NCBI RefSeq assembly: GCF_014192575.1
Contig: NZ_JACHYC010000001.1
Coordinates: 434,001 to 498,000 of the forward strand
Length of the DNA stretch: 64,000 nucleotides
Source of the DNA: Variovorax sp. Sphag1AA
GTDB taxonomy: Bacteria; Pseudomonadota; Gammaproteobacteria; Burkholderiales; Burkholderiaceae_C
Direction of reading: 5' to 3'
Under the pieces are notes generated by a model that ran no database searches, was not told the DNA's origin, and worked only from the letters and a program-made list of their open reading frames with translations. Position numbers and translations under genes: made by a program. Position 1 is the first letter of the stretch, and the number at the start of each line of letters is the position of its first letter. Positions 19,043 through 30,722 of the stretch are shown in pieces.

Positions 19043-19055
19043 GCCTCCGCGAAAG

Positions 19056-19817
19056 TCAGTCGCGCGCCGCGCGCTTGGGGACCCGGTAGACGCTACCGTC
19101 GTAGCGGAGCACGGTGGTGCTCAAAGTCGCCGGACGCTCCTGGGTGACGCACTCTTCTCCCTGGAGCAGGTTACGGCTTCCGGATCGCGTCCGGCGCAGC
19201 GTCAGGTCAGCCAATCCACCGCTCGTGCTGCGCATGACCGACAGCGTGCCGCGCGTCGTCTCGAAAGTGCCGGTGCAATTGGTGTCCCACTCACCGCGCT
19301 CCAGCGTCATCTCGAGTTCGTCGAGCACCTTGCCAATCTTCTGGCCTTGAGGCAGGTAGAGCGTCAGCGTCTCTCGCGCGTAGGGATTCGCGCGCGACGA
19401 GCCCTGGTAGAGCACGCGCAAGCCGAAGGCGCGCGCATCGGGCGCAAGCGTATAGCGCGCAGGGTCCAGCCTGATTTCCGCGATACGGATTGCATCTTCA
19501 GTCAGCGCACCCTCATCGAGCAGCCGGCTGACGATCTTCGCCCGCTCGGTGTTGCCGTTGTCGGCTTGCTGAACGACGAGCACATCGAGGTCGAACCGGG
19601 TGGTGTCGGGATTCCCGCCGGACTGCGGCATCGGCAGCACGACGATGAAGCGGCTCGGAGAGCCCCTCCAAGGCTCGCATACTGCGCGCTCATGGTCGAG
19701 GGTGCGCTTGGGGTGCAGCTTGGCGTGCATCCGCTCTGCGAGGCCGGTATCGCATGCCGCGTGTCCTGCGACACAGGCGAGTCCGAGAAGGCATGCGGCG
19801 ACGAGTTGGCGGCGCAT
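19056..19817 (-). CDS. Secreted hypothetical protein downstream of murI
   Basis: A 253-residue protein with a clear signal peptide (RRQLVAACLLGLACVAGHA, cleavage near residue 20) and several Cys in the mature part, so it is likely periplasmic. Starting at 19817 removes a 30-residue extension that would overlap murI and restores the signal peptide at the N-terminus. It lies 10 nt after the murI stop and is probably cotranscribed with fumarase and murI. No known domain recognised. Confidence 0.78.
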   Translation of the reverse strand: MRRQLVAACLLGLACVAGHAACDTGLAERMHAKLHPKRTLDHERAVCEPWRGSPSRFIVVLPMPQSGGNPDTTRFDLDVLVVQQADNGNTERAKIVSRLLDEGALTEDAIRIAEIRLDPARYTLAPDARAFGLRVLYQGSSRANPYARETLTLYLPQGQKIGKVLDELEMTLERGEWDTNCTGTFETTRGTLSVMRSTSGGLADLTLRRTRSGSRNLLQGEECVTQERPATLSTTVLRYDGSVYRVPKRAARD

Positions 19818-19827
19818 GCGCGATCGA

Positions 19828-20664
19828 TCAGGCGGCGGTCGTATCGGCGACCCGGGCGCCGATCGCGCGATCGACAGATCCGTCGAGCCAGCGCGCCGCT
19901 GCTGCATCGAGTGCCCCGGGCTCGGCGCTGCTCAGCATCAGGACGCCGCCTGTGCCGCCAGCCTGGAGTTGGCCGTCGTTCAGCAGCAGCCGGCGCGTCT
20001 GTTGCGCGACCGGCGCGCCGGTATCGATGAAACGCACCGCGTGGCCAGTCCACCTGCGCAACTCACCGGTGATGAACGGATAGTGCGTGCAACCGAGCAC
20101 CAGCGTGTCGATCTGCCCGGGCTGATCGCCGAAGGCGCCTGCCGCGCCGAGGTACTTCTCGCACAGTGCGGCGATCCGGTCGGATTCCGCTCGCTCGATG
20201 GCACCCGCCAGGCCGTCACATGGAACGATGTGGAAATGGGCTTGCGCTGCGAGCGAGCCATGCAGCGCTTCGAACTTGCGACTTTCCAGGGTCACGCGCG
20301 TGGCGATGACGGCGATGTGCCCGGTCTTGCTCAGCGCGACTGCCGGCTTGAGGGCAGGTTCGACGCCGATCACGGGCAGGGTGGGATACGCGGCGCGCAC
20401 CTGATGGATCGCCGCCGCGGTTGCCGTGTTGCAGGCGACGACGAGCGCCTTGATCCCGTGCGCGTCGATCAGGTGGCGCGCGATCGCCGTGGTCCGCTTC
20501 GCGACGAAGGCATCGCCGCGCTCGCCGTACGGCGCATGGGCCGTATCGGCGAAGTAGACGAAGCGTTCATGCGGCAGTTCGGCACGCAGGGCGTTGAGGA
20601 CGCTCAGGCCCCCGACGCCGCTGTCGAAGACGCCGATCGGCCGATCGGCGTCCGACGAGTTCAC
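19828..20664 (-). CDS. murI: Glutamate racemase
   Basis: A 278-residue cytosolic enzyme that makes D-glutamate for peptidoglycan. N-terminal signature PIGVFDSGVGGLSV. The two catalytic Cys are in VVACNTATAAA and LVLGCTHYPF. GTG at 20664 is chosen: it lies 14 nt after the fumarase stop and places the DSGVGG motif near residue 12, as in the family. The upstream alternative at 20736 would run into the fumarase gene. Second gene of the class I fumarase operon. Confidence 0.94.
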   Translation of the reverse strand: MNSSDADRPIGVFDSGVGGLSVLNALRAELPHERFVYFADTAHAPYGERGDAFVAKRTTAIARHLIDAHGIKALVVACNTATAAAIHQVRAAYPTLPVIGVEPALKPAVALSKTGHIAVIATRVTLESRKFEALHGSLAAQAHFHIVPCDGLAGAIERAESDRIAALCEKYLGAAGAFGDQPGQIDTLVLGCTHYPFITGELRRWTGHAVRFIDTGAPVAQQTRRLLLNDGQLQAGGTGGVLMLSSAEPGALDAAAARWLDGSVDRAIGARVADTTAA

Positions 20665-20678
20665 TGCCGCGCCAGCGC

Positions 20679-22229
20679 TCAAGCCGGTTCCAGCGTGATG
20701 GTCTTGAACTCGCCGCTGGCGATGCGCTTCTGCCACTCGGCCGGGCCGGTGATGTGGGCGCTGGTGCCGCCGGCGTCGACCGCGACGGTGACCGGCATGT
20801 CGACCACGTCGAACTCGTAGATCGCTTCCATGCCCAGGTCCGCGAAGCCAACCACCTTGGCCGTCTTGATCGCCTTGCTCACGAGGTAGGCCGCACCGCC
20901 AACCGCCATGAGGTAGGCGCTCTTGTGCTTCTTGATCGCTTCGATCGCGACCGGACCGCGCTCGGCCTTGCCGATCATCGCGATCAGGCCGGTCTTGGCG
21001 AGCATCATCTCGGTGAAGCCGTCCATGCGGGTAGCGGTGGTCGGGCCCGCGGGGCCGACCGCTTCGTCCCTGACCGGATCGACCGGGCCGACGTAGTAGA
21101 TCACGCGGTTGGTGAAGTCGACCGGCAGCTTCTCGCCCTTGGCGACCATGTCGCCGATGCGCTTGTGCGCGGCATCGCGGCCGGTGAGCATCTTGCCGTT
21201 GAGCAGCAGCGTGTCGCCCGGCTTCCAGCTTGCGACTTCTTCGGGCGTGAGCTTGTCGAGGTCGACGCGCTTGCTCTTGTTGTAGTCCGGCGCCCAGTCG
21301 ATCTTGGGCCAGAGGTCGAGCGAAGGTGCTTCGAGGTACACCGGGCCGGAGCCGTCGAGCACGAAGTGCGCATGGCGGGTGGCCGCGCAGTTCGGAATCA
21401 TCGCGACCGGCTTGCTGGCCGCGTGCGTTGGGTACATCTTGATCTTGACGTCGAGCACGGTCGAAAGGCCGCCGAGGCCTTGCGCACCGATGCCGAGCGC
21501 ATTGACCTTTTCATACAGCTCGATACGCAGCGCCTCGACCTTGGTCAGTTCGGCACCAGACGCCTTCTTGGCCTGCAGTTCGTGCATGTCGAGGTCGTCC
21601 ATCAGGCTTTCCTTGGCGAGCAGGGTGGCCTTCTCGGCGGTGCCGCCGATGCCGATGCCCAGCATGCCTGGCGGGCACCAGCCGGCGCCCATGGTCGGCA
21701 CAGTCTTCAGCACCCAGTCGACCACGCTGTCGCCAGGGTTCAGCATCACGAGCTTGCTCTTGTTCTCGCTGCCGCCGCCCTTGGCAGCGACGGTGACTTC
21801 GACGGTGTTGCCCGGAACGATCTCGGTGAAGATCACGGCCGGCGTGTTGTCCTTGGTGTTCTTGCGGTCGAACTGCGGATCGGCAACGACCGAGGCGCGC
21901 AGCATGTTGTCCGGGTGGTTGTAGCCGCGGCGCACGCCTTCGTTCACGGCGTCTTCCAGGCTGCCGGTGAAGCCGCCCCAGCGGACATCCATGCCCACCT
22001 TGAGGAACACGTTGACGATGCCGGTGTCCTGGCAGATCGGGCGATGACCTGTCGCGCTCATCTTGCTGTTGGTCAAGATCTGCGCCATCGCATCCTTGGC
22101 CGCCGGGCTCTGTTCGCGCTCGTAGGCCTTGGCCAGGTGGGCGATGTAGTCGGTCGGGTGGTAATAGCTGATGTACTGGAGGGCGGCGGACACCGATTCG
22201 ATCAGGTCGGCCTGCTGGATGATGGTCAT
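20679..22229 (-). CDS. Class I fumarate hydratase (4Fe-4S)
   Basis: A 516-residue homodimeric-type fumarase of the FumA/FumB family. Candidate cluster cysteines lie in [21 protein letters not shown] and [10 protein letters not shown]. Family knowledge: it interconverts fumarate and malate in the TCA cycle and is oxygen-labile because of its 4Fe-4S cluster. The ATG at 22229 ([12 protein letters not shown]) is chosen over an extension at 22256. It is divergent from fumC, with only 128 nt between starts, so both fumarase types could be coordinately controlled. Confidence 0.95.
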   Translation of the reverse strand: MTIIQQADLIESVSAALQYISYYHPTDYIAHLAKAYEREQSPAAKDAMAQILTNSKMSATGHRPICQDTGIVNVFLKVGMDVRWGGFTGSLEDAVNEGVRRGYNHPDNMLRASVVADPQFDRKNTKDNTPAVIFTEIVPGNTVEVTVAAKGGGSENKSKLVMLNPGDSVVDWVLKTVPTMGAGWCPPGMLGIGIGGTAEKATLLAKESLMDDLDMHELQAKKASGAELTKVEALRIELYEKVNALGIGAQGLGGLSTVLDVKIKMYPTHAASKPVAMIPNCAATRHAHFVLDGSGPVYLEAPSLDLWPKIDWAPDYNKSKRVDLDKLTPEEVASWKPGDTLLLNGKMLTGRDAAHKRIGDMVAKGEKLPVDFTNRVIYYVGPVDPVRDEAVGPAGPTTATRMDGFTEMMLAKTGLIAMIGKAERGPVAIEAIKKHKSAYLMAVGGAAYLVSKAIKTAKVVGFADLGMEAIYEFDVVDMPVTVAVDAGGTSAHITGPAEWQKRIASGEFKTITLEPA

Positions 22230-22357
22230 GGCTTTACGTGGGTGGGGGGCAGACAAAACCCCTCGATTATCCGCGCCACGGCCGTGGACTGCCTGGGCCG
22301 GGGAGCTCGCCCGAGTACCATGGTCGGCGTTTCGAATCCGACTGGGGACTCTTTTTC

Positions 22358-23755
22358 ATGGCGACATCTTCCAAGACCCGCACCGAACGCGACACTTTCG
22401 GACCGATCGACGTGCCGGCCGACAAGCTCTGGGGCGCGCAGACGCAGCGGTCCCTCCAGAATTTCGACATCTCCGGCGAACGGCAGCCCGCCGAGATCAT
22501 CCGAGCGCTTGCCCAGGTGAAGCGGGCGTCGGCGGTCGTCAATCAAGCCCTCGGCCTGCAAGACGAGAAGAAGACGAAAGCCATTGTTCAGGCCGCCGAC
22601 GAAGTCATCGATGGCAAGCATCCCGGCGAGTTTCCGCTCGTGGTCTGGCAGACCGGTTCGGGTACGCAGACCAACATGAACGTGAACGAGGTGCTGGCGA
22701 ACCGTGCGAGCGAGCTGCTGGGCGGTGAGCGTGGAGAAGGGCGCCTCGTCCATCCGAACGACGACGTCAACCGCAGCCAGTCTTCCAACGACGTGTTCCC
22801 GACGGCGATGCACGTCGCTGCGGTCGATGCGATCACGCACCGCTTGCTGCCGGCGATTGCCAAGTTGCGCGCCACGCTCGAGAAAAAATCCAAGGACTTC
22901 GCCGACATCGTGAAGATCGGGCGCACCCACTTGCAGGACGCGACCCCGCTCACGCTCGGACAGGAGTTCTCGGGCTACGTCGCGCAGCTGGCGCACGGCG
23001 AGGCCCATGTGCGCGCTGCGCTTCCGCACCTGTGCGAACTGGCCCTTGGCGGCACCGCGGTCGGCACCGGGCTCAACGCGCCCAAGGGCTATGCCGAGCA
23101 GGTGGCGGCCGAACTCGCGAAGCTCACCGGATTGCCGTTTGTGACTGCGCCGAACAAGTTCGAGGGCATGGCTTCGGCCGACGGCCTGGTCCATGCGCAT
23201 GGCGCGCTGAAGACGCTCGCAGCCAGCATGAACAAGATCGCCAACGACATCCGCTGGCTGGCCAGCGGCCCGCGCAGTGGCATTGGCGAACTATCGATTC
23301 CCGAGAATGAGCCGGGCTCTTCGATCATGCCCGGCAAGGTCAACCCGACGCAGAGCGAAGCGGTCACGATGCTCGCCGCGCAGGTGTTCGGCAACGATGT
23401 CGCGATCAATATCGGCGGCGCGTCCGGCAACTTCGAGCTGAACGTGTTCCGTCCCATGATCGCCCACAACTTCCTGCAGAGCGTGCGACTGCTGGCCGAC
23501 GGAATGGTGAGCTTCAACGATCACTGCGCGGTCGGCATCGAACCCAATCGTGAGCGCATCACCGAGCTGGTCCAGCGCTCGCTGATGCTCGTGACAGCAC
23601 TGAATACGCACATCGGCTACGACAAGGCGGCCTTCATCGCAAAGAAGGCGCACAAGGAGGGGAGCAGCCTGCGCGAGGCGGCGGTCGCCTCCGGGCACCT
23701 CACGGCAGAGCAGTTCGATGCCTGGGTGGTGCCCGAAAAAATGACCGGCCGCTGA
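22358..23755 (+). CDS. fumC: Class II fumarate hydratase
   Basis: A 465-residue tetrameric, iron-free fumarase. Superfamily signature [11 protein letters not shown] (near residue 317-327). N-terminal substrate elements [13 protein letters not shown] and [11 protein letters not shown] are present. Family knowledge: it is the oxidant-stable fumarase used when Fe-S fumarases fail. The ATG at 22358 is chosen; the longer in-frame start at 22238 lies in the divergent promoter region. Confidence 0.96.
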   Translation: MATSSKTRTERDTFGPIDVPADKLWGAQTQRSLQNFDISGERQPAEIIRALAQVKRASAVVNQALGLQDEKKTKAIVQAADEVIDGKHPGEFPLVVWQTGSGTQTNMNVNEVLANRASELLGGERGEGRLVHPNDDVNRSQSSNDVFPTAMHVAAVDAITHRLLPAIAKLRATLEKKSKDFADIVKIGRTHLQDATPLTLGQEFSGYVAQLAHGEAHVRAALPHLCELALGGTAVGTGLNAPKGYAEQVAAELAKLTGLPFVTAPNKFEGMASADGLVHAHGALKTLAASMNKIANDIRWLASGPRSGIGELSIPENEPGSSIMPGKVNPTQSEAVTMLAAQVFGNDVAINIGGASGNFELNVFRPMIAHNFLQSVRLLADGMVSFNDHCAVGIEPNRERITELVQRSLMLVTALNTHIGYDKAAFIAKKAHKEGSSLREAAVASGHLTAEQFDAWVVPEKMTGR

Positions 23756-23770
23756 GCCGGTCCTTGCGGG

Positions 23771-24385
23771 TCAGTGGTCGTCGCCGGGGACCCGCGCCAT
23801 CAGCCGGTCCGTCATGGCGATCGCCATTGCAGAGAGCAGGAAGGTGATGTGGATCGCCGTCTGCGCGATCAGCACGCGGTCGGTGTAGTTGTCCGCGTTG
23901 ATGAAGGTCTTCAGCAGGTGGATCGAGCTGATGCCGATGATCGCGGTCGCCAGCTTGACCTTGAGCACCGAGGCGTTGACGTGGCTCAGCCACTCGGGCT
24001 GGTCGCGATGCCCTTCGAGGTTGAGCCGGCTCACGAAGGTTTCGTAACCGCCGACGATCACCATGATCAGCAGATTCGAGATCATCACCACGTCGATCAG
24101 CGCCAGCACGACCAGCATGATCACCGTCTCGTTGAGCGTCGCGACTGGCGCGGTGGTCTTGTAGCCGATGCTGGTGATGAGCGCCTGCAACGCGTCCTGG
24201 CTGCCGAAGCCCGCCTCGACGAGGTGCAAGAGCTCGACCAGGAAATGCACCACGTACACGGCCTGCGCGACGATGAGACCCAGGTACAGAGGGAGCTGCA
24301 GCCAGCGGCTCGCAAAGATCAGGTTTGGCAACGGACGAAGTGGCGAAGCCTTGCCTTCCGGGCGGAGAGGATCTTGGTTTGACAT
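23771..24385 (-). CDS. YqhA/UPF0114 family membrane protein
   Basis: A 204-residue protein with about four transmembrane segments (LQLPLYLGLIVAQAVYVV and VIMLVVLALIDVVMISNLL among them) and the family motif GGYETFVSRL. Function unknown in the family (TIGR00645/UPF0114). The start at 24385 (MSNQDPLRP) is chosen over an extension at 24481. It converges on fumC and is divergent from acs. Confidence 0.86.
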   Translation of the reverse strand: MSNQDPLRPEGKASPLRPLPNLIFASRWLQLPLYLGLIVAQAVYVVHFLVELLHLVEAGFGSQDALQALITSIGYKTTAPVATLNETVIMLVVLALIDVVMISNLLIMVIVGGYETFVSRLNLEGHRDQPEWLSHVNASVLKVKLATAIIGISSIHLLKTFINADNYTDRVLIAQTAIHITFLLSAMAIAMTDRLMARVPGDDH

Positions 24386-24409
24386 CGGGCGGACGTTTCT
24401 TGAACTTCT

Positions 24410-24438
24410 TTGACAATGATCAGGACGCGCGATTCTAG
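24410..24438 (+). promoter_or_regulatory. Possible acs promoter
   Basis: TTGACA (24410-24415), 17 nt, then TTCTAG (24433-24438). The -35 box is perfect, the -10 box weak. It would give a 5' leader of roughly 130 nt before acs at 24574. Confidence 0.35.
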
Positions 24439-24573
24439 GGGTCGCGCATCGACCGCCATGTGACGATTCCCCCGTCGGCAAGGCCCGTCAGTCCTCCGTA
24501 AGTGCGGGCGCCGACATTCGATTGGCACCGCAATGGGTCGCAGTCTGATGCAGTCGGTAAAGGAGACATACGA

Positions 24574-26568
<1,995 letters not shown>

Positions 26569-26669
26569 TCCGGCGCGCGTTCGATCCGCATCGGTTGCAC
26601 CCCTGTCCGACAGGGGATGCGACCGACATGCGTTACAAATGACCCTCCAATCACAAACCGGAGCAGGTC

Positions 26670-27176
26670 ATGGGGGTCAGAACAGGTGTATTGCTGGTGG
26701 TCGTGCTGCTGATTGCCGCACTGGCTGCGCTCAATTGGGGCCTCATCGTCGCGCCTACGACCATGTCGGTCGGCTTCATGCAGGTCACCGCGCCTTTCGG
26801 GCTGATCATGCTGGGGTTGACGGCGCTGCTGGGCATCTTCTTCGTTGCCTACGTGGTCTATCTGCAGAGCTCGATCCTTCTGGAGACGCGCCGTCACACC
26901 AAGGAAATGCAGGCCCAGCGCGATCTCGCCGACAAGGCGGAAGCCTCGCGCTTTACCGAACTGCGCAACTTCCTCGAAACCCAGGAAAACGCCCATATGA
27001 CGCGCAATGCCGAGCGGCATGCCGCAATGCTCGCGCGTGTCGAGCAGCTGGAGGTAGCGATGAAGGTGCGGTCAGAGCAACTCGACAACACGTTGGCCGC
27101 GCACATCGGCCAACTCGAAGACCGCATGGATCGCCGCGTGACCGGCGCCGCGGCGGGCATGCCGCCGGCGGTCTGA
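26670..27176 (+). CDS. LapA-like two-helix membrane protein with C-terminal coiled coil
   Basis: A 168-residue protein. Two N-terminal transmembrane helices (about residues 4-24 and 43-68) are separated by a short loop with LNWG. A charged, heptad-like coiled coil follows (about 70-155: LLETRRHTKEMQAQRDLADKA and onward). The arrangement resembles LapA/DUF1049 proteins, although the coiled coil is longer. Function unknown. It converges on the cytochrome gene. Confidence 0.75.
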   Translation: MGVRTGVLLVVVLLIAALAALNWGLIVAPTTMSVGFMQVTAPFGLIMLGLTALLGIFFVAYVVYLQSSILLETRRHTKEMQAQRDLADKAEASRFTELRNFLETQENAHMTRNAERHAAMLARVEQLEVAMKVRSEQLDNTLAAHIGQLEDRMDRRVTGAAAGMPPAV

Positions 27177-27185
27177 TTCGCGGCG

Positions 27186-27491
27186 TTATTTGGTCGAGAG
27201 CACCCAGGCCGCGAGCTTCTTCGCGTCTGCTTCGCTGACCTGGTTGTTTGCCGGCATCGGTACCGGCCCCCAGACGCCGGAGCCGCCCTTCATGATCTTG
27301 GTAGCGAGCTGATCGACAGCACCCTTGTTGTCCTTGTACTTGGCGGCCACGTCCTTGAAGGCCGGGCCCAGCACCTTGCGATCGACCGCGTGGCAGCTCA
27401 TGCAGTTCTTCGAAGTGGCCAGCGCCAGATCGGCGAGGGCGGGCGTGGCACAGCCGACACACAGCGCGGCAGCAAGGAGCGCTCTTTTCAT
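27186..27491 (-). CDS. Small periplasmic cytochrome c (c-551/c-8 type)
   Basis: A 101-residue precursor with a signal peptide of about 20 residues (ends PALA). A single heme site C30-M-S-C33-H34 is present, and a likely axial Met lies in VPMPAN near residue 78. Size and layout match class I c-551-like electron carriers. The ATG at 27491 is chosen over a TTG three codons upstream. Electron partners cannot be read from the neighbours. Confidence 0.9.
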   Translation of the reverse strand: MKRALLAAALCVGCATPALADLALATSKNCMSCHAVDRKVLGPAFKDVAAKYKDNKGAVDQLATKIMKGGSGVWGPVPMPANNQVSEADAKKLAAWVLSTK

Positions 27492-27597
27492 GGGGTTCAA
27501 AGGCGTGGTGCGTTAAAGTCGATCCAACGCGATTGTAGGTAGGGCGGTGGACGTCCTTGGCCCGTCGCGTCGCTGACAAAGGACGGAGGAGTTCGCG

Positions 27598-27834
27598 ATG
27601 TGGTTCTTGGGTTTGGGCCTGTTGGCCGTGGCGCTCAAGGTGCTCGAGGTCGGCGTTGTCGCCACCTGGAGCTGGTGGGTCGTGCTGACGCCTTTCGCGC
27701 TGGCCATCGCCTGGTGGGCCTGGGCCGATGCCTCGGGCTATACCAAGCGCAAGGTCGTCGAAAAGGAGAACGCTCGCCGCCAGGAGCGCATCGATCGCCA
27801 GCGCAGCAGGCTGGGCACTTTGAGAAGGAAGTAG
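27598..27834 (+). CDS. Small Trp-rich membrane protein (TIGR04438-like)
   Basis: A 78-residue protein. Two hydrophobic segments contain seven Trp (WFLGLG, TWSWWVV, AWWAWAD), followed by a Lys/Arg-rich cytosolic tail (RRQERIDRQRSRLGTLRRK). It matches the burkholderial small Trp-rich family TIGR04438, whose function is unknown. It is preceded by GGAGGAG. It converges on ilvD across a repeat-like spacer. Confidence 0.8.
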   Translation: MWFLGLGLLAVALKVLEVGVVATWSWWVVLTPFALAIAWWAWADASGYTKRKVVEKENARRQERIDRQRSRLGTLRRK

Positions 27835-27837
27835 CTC

Positions 27838-27946
27838 GCCCCCAGCCTCGCTCACTTCGTGTAGCTCGGGCACCCCCTACCGGGGGCAATACCGACGGCC
27901 CGGCGGAGCCGGTTCCGTGGTGTTTCCCGTGTGGGGCCGCGGTCCC
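27838..27946. repeat. GC-rich palindromic intergenic repeat (Comamonadaceae type)
   Basis: The whole spacer between the convergent Trp-rich gene and ilvD is a chain of short palindromes: CCCCCTACCGGGGG, CCGGCGGAGCCGG, and others. The wording matches interspersed repeats I recall from Variovorax and Acidovorax intergenic regions. It may double as a bidirectional terminator. Copy number is not testable here. Confidence 0.5.
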
Positions 27947-27947
27947 T

Positions 27948-29642
27948 TTAGAACTTGTCCAGGACGGCGCCGGAGCTGGCGCTGGATGCGTTGAAGGCGA
28001 ACTTGGCCTGTACGCCGCGGGTGTAGCGGGGGGCAGGGGCCTTCCAGTTGGCACGGCGCTTGGCGATTTCTGCGTCAGGCACGTTCAGTTCTAGCTTCAA
28101 CTGGTGCGCATCGATCGTGATCGAGTCGCCTTCGTTGACGAACGCAATCGTGCCGCCAGCCGCCGCCTCGGGCGCGACGTGGCCGACCACCATGCCCCAG
28201 GTACCGCCAGAGAAACGGCCATCGGTGATGAGGCCGACGCTTTCGCCGAGGCCTGCACCGATCAACGCGCCGGTCGGCGCCAGCATTTCAGGCATGCCCG
28301 GGCCGCCCTTCGGGCCGAGATAGCGCAGCACCATCACGTCACCCGCCTTGATCTTGCCGTCGAGAATCGCCTGCAGCGCCGATTGCTCGTCGTCGAACAC
28401 CCGTGCCGGTCCGGTGATGACCGGGTTCTTGAGGCCGGTGATCTTGGCGACCGCACCTTCGGGCGACAGGTTGCCCTTGAGGATCGCCAGATGTCCTTCG
28501 GCGTACATCGGATTGTTGATGGAACGGATCACGTCCTGGTCGGCGCGCGGCTGGTCCGGCACGTCCTTGAGCACTTCGGCGATGGTCTGGCCGGAGATGG
28601 TGACGCAGTCCCCGTGCAGCAGGCCGGCGTTCAGCAGAACCTTCATGACCTGCGGGATGCCGCCGGCCTTGTGCAGGTCGACCGCGAGGTACTTGCCGCT
28701 CGGCTTCAGGTCGCAGATCACCGGCACCTTCTTGCGCATGCGCTCGAAGTCGTCGATGGACCATTCCACGCCGGCCGCATGGGCGATGGCCAGGAAGTGC
28801 AGCACCGCATTGGTCGAGCCGCCGGTGGCCATGATGACGGCGACTGCGTTCTCGATCGCCTTCTTGGTGACGATGTCGCGCGGCTTCAGGTCCTTCTTGA
28901 TGGCTTCGATGAGTACCTTGGCCGATTCCTTGGCCGAGTTCTGCTTTTCGTCGTGTGGGTTCGCCATGGTGGACGAGTAGGGTAGCGACATGCCTAGCGC
29001 TTCGAAGGCGCTCGACATGGTGTTGGCGGTGTACATGCCGCCGCAGGAGCCGGTGCCGGGGATGGCGCGCTTCTCGATTTCCTTCAGGTCCTCGTCGCTC
29101 ATGTTGCCGGCAGCATTCTGGCCGACCGCCTCGAACACGCTCACGATGTTCAGATCCTCGCCCTTGTACCGGCCCGGGAGGATGGTCCCGCCGTAAACGT
29201 AGATCGCGGGCACGTTGGCGCGGAGCATGCCCATCATGCCGCCGGGCATGTTCTTGTCGCAGCCGCCGACCACCAGCACGCCGTCCATCCACTGGCCGCC
29301 GACGCAGGTTTCGATGCAGTCCGAGATGACTTCGCGGCTGACCAGCGAATACTTCATGCCCTCAGTGCCCATTGCCATGCCATCGGAGATCGTCGGCGTG
29401 CCGAACACCTGGGCATTGCCGCCGGCTTCCTCGATGCCCGCGATAGCCGCGTCGGCCAGCTTCTGCAGGCCCGAGTTGCAGGGCGTGATCGTGCTGTGGC
29501 CATTGGCGACGCCGACCATCGGCTTCTTGAAGTCGCCTTCCTCGTAGCCCATGGCATAGAACATCGACCGGTTCGGCGCGCGGCTCTTGCCTTCGACGAT
29601 GTTGGCGCTTCGGCGGTTGATCTGGATCGGTTTCGTTTCCAT
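27948..29642 (-). CDS. ilvD: Dihydroxy-acid dehydratase
   Basis: A 564-residue enzyme of isoleucine, valine and leucine synthesis that dehydrates dihydroxy acids to 2-keto acids. Cluster-binding Cys are in [11 protein letters not shown] and [14 protein letters not shown]. The ATG at 29642 ([18 protein letters not shown]) is chosen; the frame stays open for a further 700 nt upstream but runs antisense through the LysR gene, so that extension is an artefact. Divergent from the LysR regulator, which is a plausible controller. Confidence 0.95.
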   Translation of the reverse strand: METKPIQINRRSANIVEGKSRAPNRSMFYAMGYEEGDFKKPMVGVANGHSTITPCNSGLQKLADAAIAGIEEAGGNAQVFGTPTISDGMAMGTEGMKYSLVSREVISDCIETCVGGQWMDGVLVVGGCDKNMPGGMMGMLRANVPAIYVYGGTILPGRYKGEDLNIVSVFEAVGQNAAGNMSDEDLKEIEKRAIPGTGSCGGMYTANTMSSAFEALGMSLPYSSTMANPHDEKQNSAKESAKVLIEAIKKDLKPRDIVTKKAIENAVAVIMATGGSTNAVLHFLAIAHAAGVEWSIDDFERMRKKVPVICDLKPSGKYLAVDLHKAGGIPQVMKVLLNAGLLHGDCVTISGQTIAEVLKDVPDQPRADQDVIRSINNPMYAEGHLAILKGNLSPEGAVAKITGLKNPVITGPARVFDDEQSALQAILDGKIKAGDVMVLRYLGPKGGPGMPEMLAPTGALIGAGLGESVGLITDGRFSGGTWGMVVGHVAPEAAAGGTIAFVNEGDSITIDAHQLKLELNVPDAEIAKRRANWKAPAPRYTRGVQAKFAFNASSASSGAVLDKF

Positions 29643-29708
29643 CGTGGCTCTCTCGTGATCGGGGGAATTGAGAAATCGGGGGGGACGCCAAGTATCGGAC
29701 GATTGATT

Positions 29709-29722
29709 GATTGGTTCCAATC
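29709..29722. promoter_or_regulatory. Inverted repeat in the ilvD-lysR divergent promoter
   Basis: A perfect palindrome GATTGG-TT-CCAATC lies midway between the two divergent starts. It also contains a T-N11-A frame (29708-29720). Candidate second LysR half-site or activation site. Confidence 0.4.
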
Positions 29723-29741
29723 CAATTTTTGCCATGCATTG

Positions 29742-29756
29742 ATATGCTTGGCATAT
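29742..29756. promoter_or_regulatory. LysR box overlapping the lysR start codon
   Basis: ATATGC-TTG-GCATAT is a perfect 15-bp palindrome of the T-N11-A form (T at 29743, A at 29755). Its last bases are the ATG of the LysR gene itself. This fits autorepression. Confidence 0.6.
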
Positions 29757-30693
29757 GAAAGAGAGCCCGATCGACCTCCGGGTCTGGCGCCAGTTCCTCG
29801 CGGTGGCGGAGGAACTGCATTTCGGCCGCGCGGCGCAGCGTCTGCATATGACGCAGCCGCCGGTGACGCAGGCCATCGCGCAGCTCGAAAAGTCGCTTGG
29901 CGTGGTGCTGTTCGACCGGACGCGGCGCCGGGTTGCGCTCACGCCAGCGGGCGAGGCGCTGGTGCCCGAAGTGCGCGAACTCCTCGCTCGGGCGCAAGGC
30001 CTGCCGGCGCGTGCGCGCGCGGCGGCGGCGGGCGAGTTGGGGCGTGTGCGACTGGCCTTCGTGTCGACCATCGGCTTCGAACGGCTGCCGGTCTGGGTAC
30101 GCGAATTTCGCCAGCAATCGCCAGACGTGGCGCTGGAACTGGTCGAAGCCACCGGCGACGTGCAGCTCGAAGCCTTCTCGCGCGGCGAGATCGACGCCGG
30201 GCTGATGCTGCATTCACCCGGATCCGCGCCCCCGGGGCTGGAGCGGCTGGCGGTGTCGCAGGAGCCACTGGTGCTTGCGTTGCCCGCCACGCACCCCTTG
30301 GCGAAGGCCAGAAAAATCCGGCTCTCGGACGCCCTGGGCGAGCCGGTGGTTATCTTCCCGCGGCGCATCGTGCCTTCGCTGCACGACGCGATCTTCGATC
30401 GCTACCACGCAGCTGGCCGCACACCGCGCATCGCGCAGGAAGCGATCCAGATGCAGACCATCGTGAACCTCGTCTGGGGCGGTCTCGGCGTGGCGTGGGT
30501 GCCCGAGAGCGTCACGCAGTTCCGGCGTGCCGGCATCGTCTACCGCGGCGCGGCCGAGTTCGAGCCTGAAGGCCGTCGGCGCGCGTCCGTCACGCTGCCG
30601 AGCTGCGAGACCAGCCTCGTCTGGGCTGCCGAAGCCGCCAATCCGGCGCTCGCGCGCTTCATCGAGTTCATTGGACAAGGACCGGCCGGGTAG
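29755..30693 (+). CDS. LysR-family transcriptional regulator divergent from ilvD
   Basis: A 312-residue regulator. N-terminal winged helix-turn-helix (about 5-65: [22 protein letters not shown], then [17 protein letters not shown]) followed by a periplasmic-binding-protein-like effector domain (about 92-300). Its position, divergent from ilvD, suggests control of ilvD in response to a branched-chain intermediate, but this is inference. A perfect LysR box overlaps its start codon. Confidence 0.92.
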   Translation: MKESPIDLRVWRQFLAVAEELHFGRAAQRLHMTQPPVTQAIAQLEKSLGVVLFDRTRRRVALTPAGEALVPEVRELLARAQGLPARARAAAAGELGRVRLAFVSTIGFERLPVWVREFRQQSPDVALELVEATGDVQLEAFSRGEIDAGLMLHSPGSAPPGLERLAVSQEPLVLALPATHPLAKARKIRLSDALGEPVVIFPRRIVPSLHDAIFDRYHAAGRTPRIAQEAIQMQTIVNLVWGGLGVAWVPESVTQFRRAGIVYRGAAEFEPEGRRRASVTLPSCETSLVWAAEAANPALARFIEFIGQGPAG

Positions 30694-30722
30694 CTGCGCG
30701 CGGGGGTGTTTTAATCCCGGTC

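Noticed and set aside
20754..22520. A long open frame (588 codons) on the plus strand opposite the class I fumarase
   Set aside because: It is antisense to a well-conserved enzyme, is rich in His, Arg, Asp and Val as expected for a shadow frame at high GC, and matches no family.
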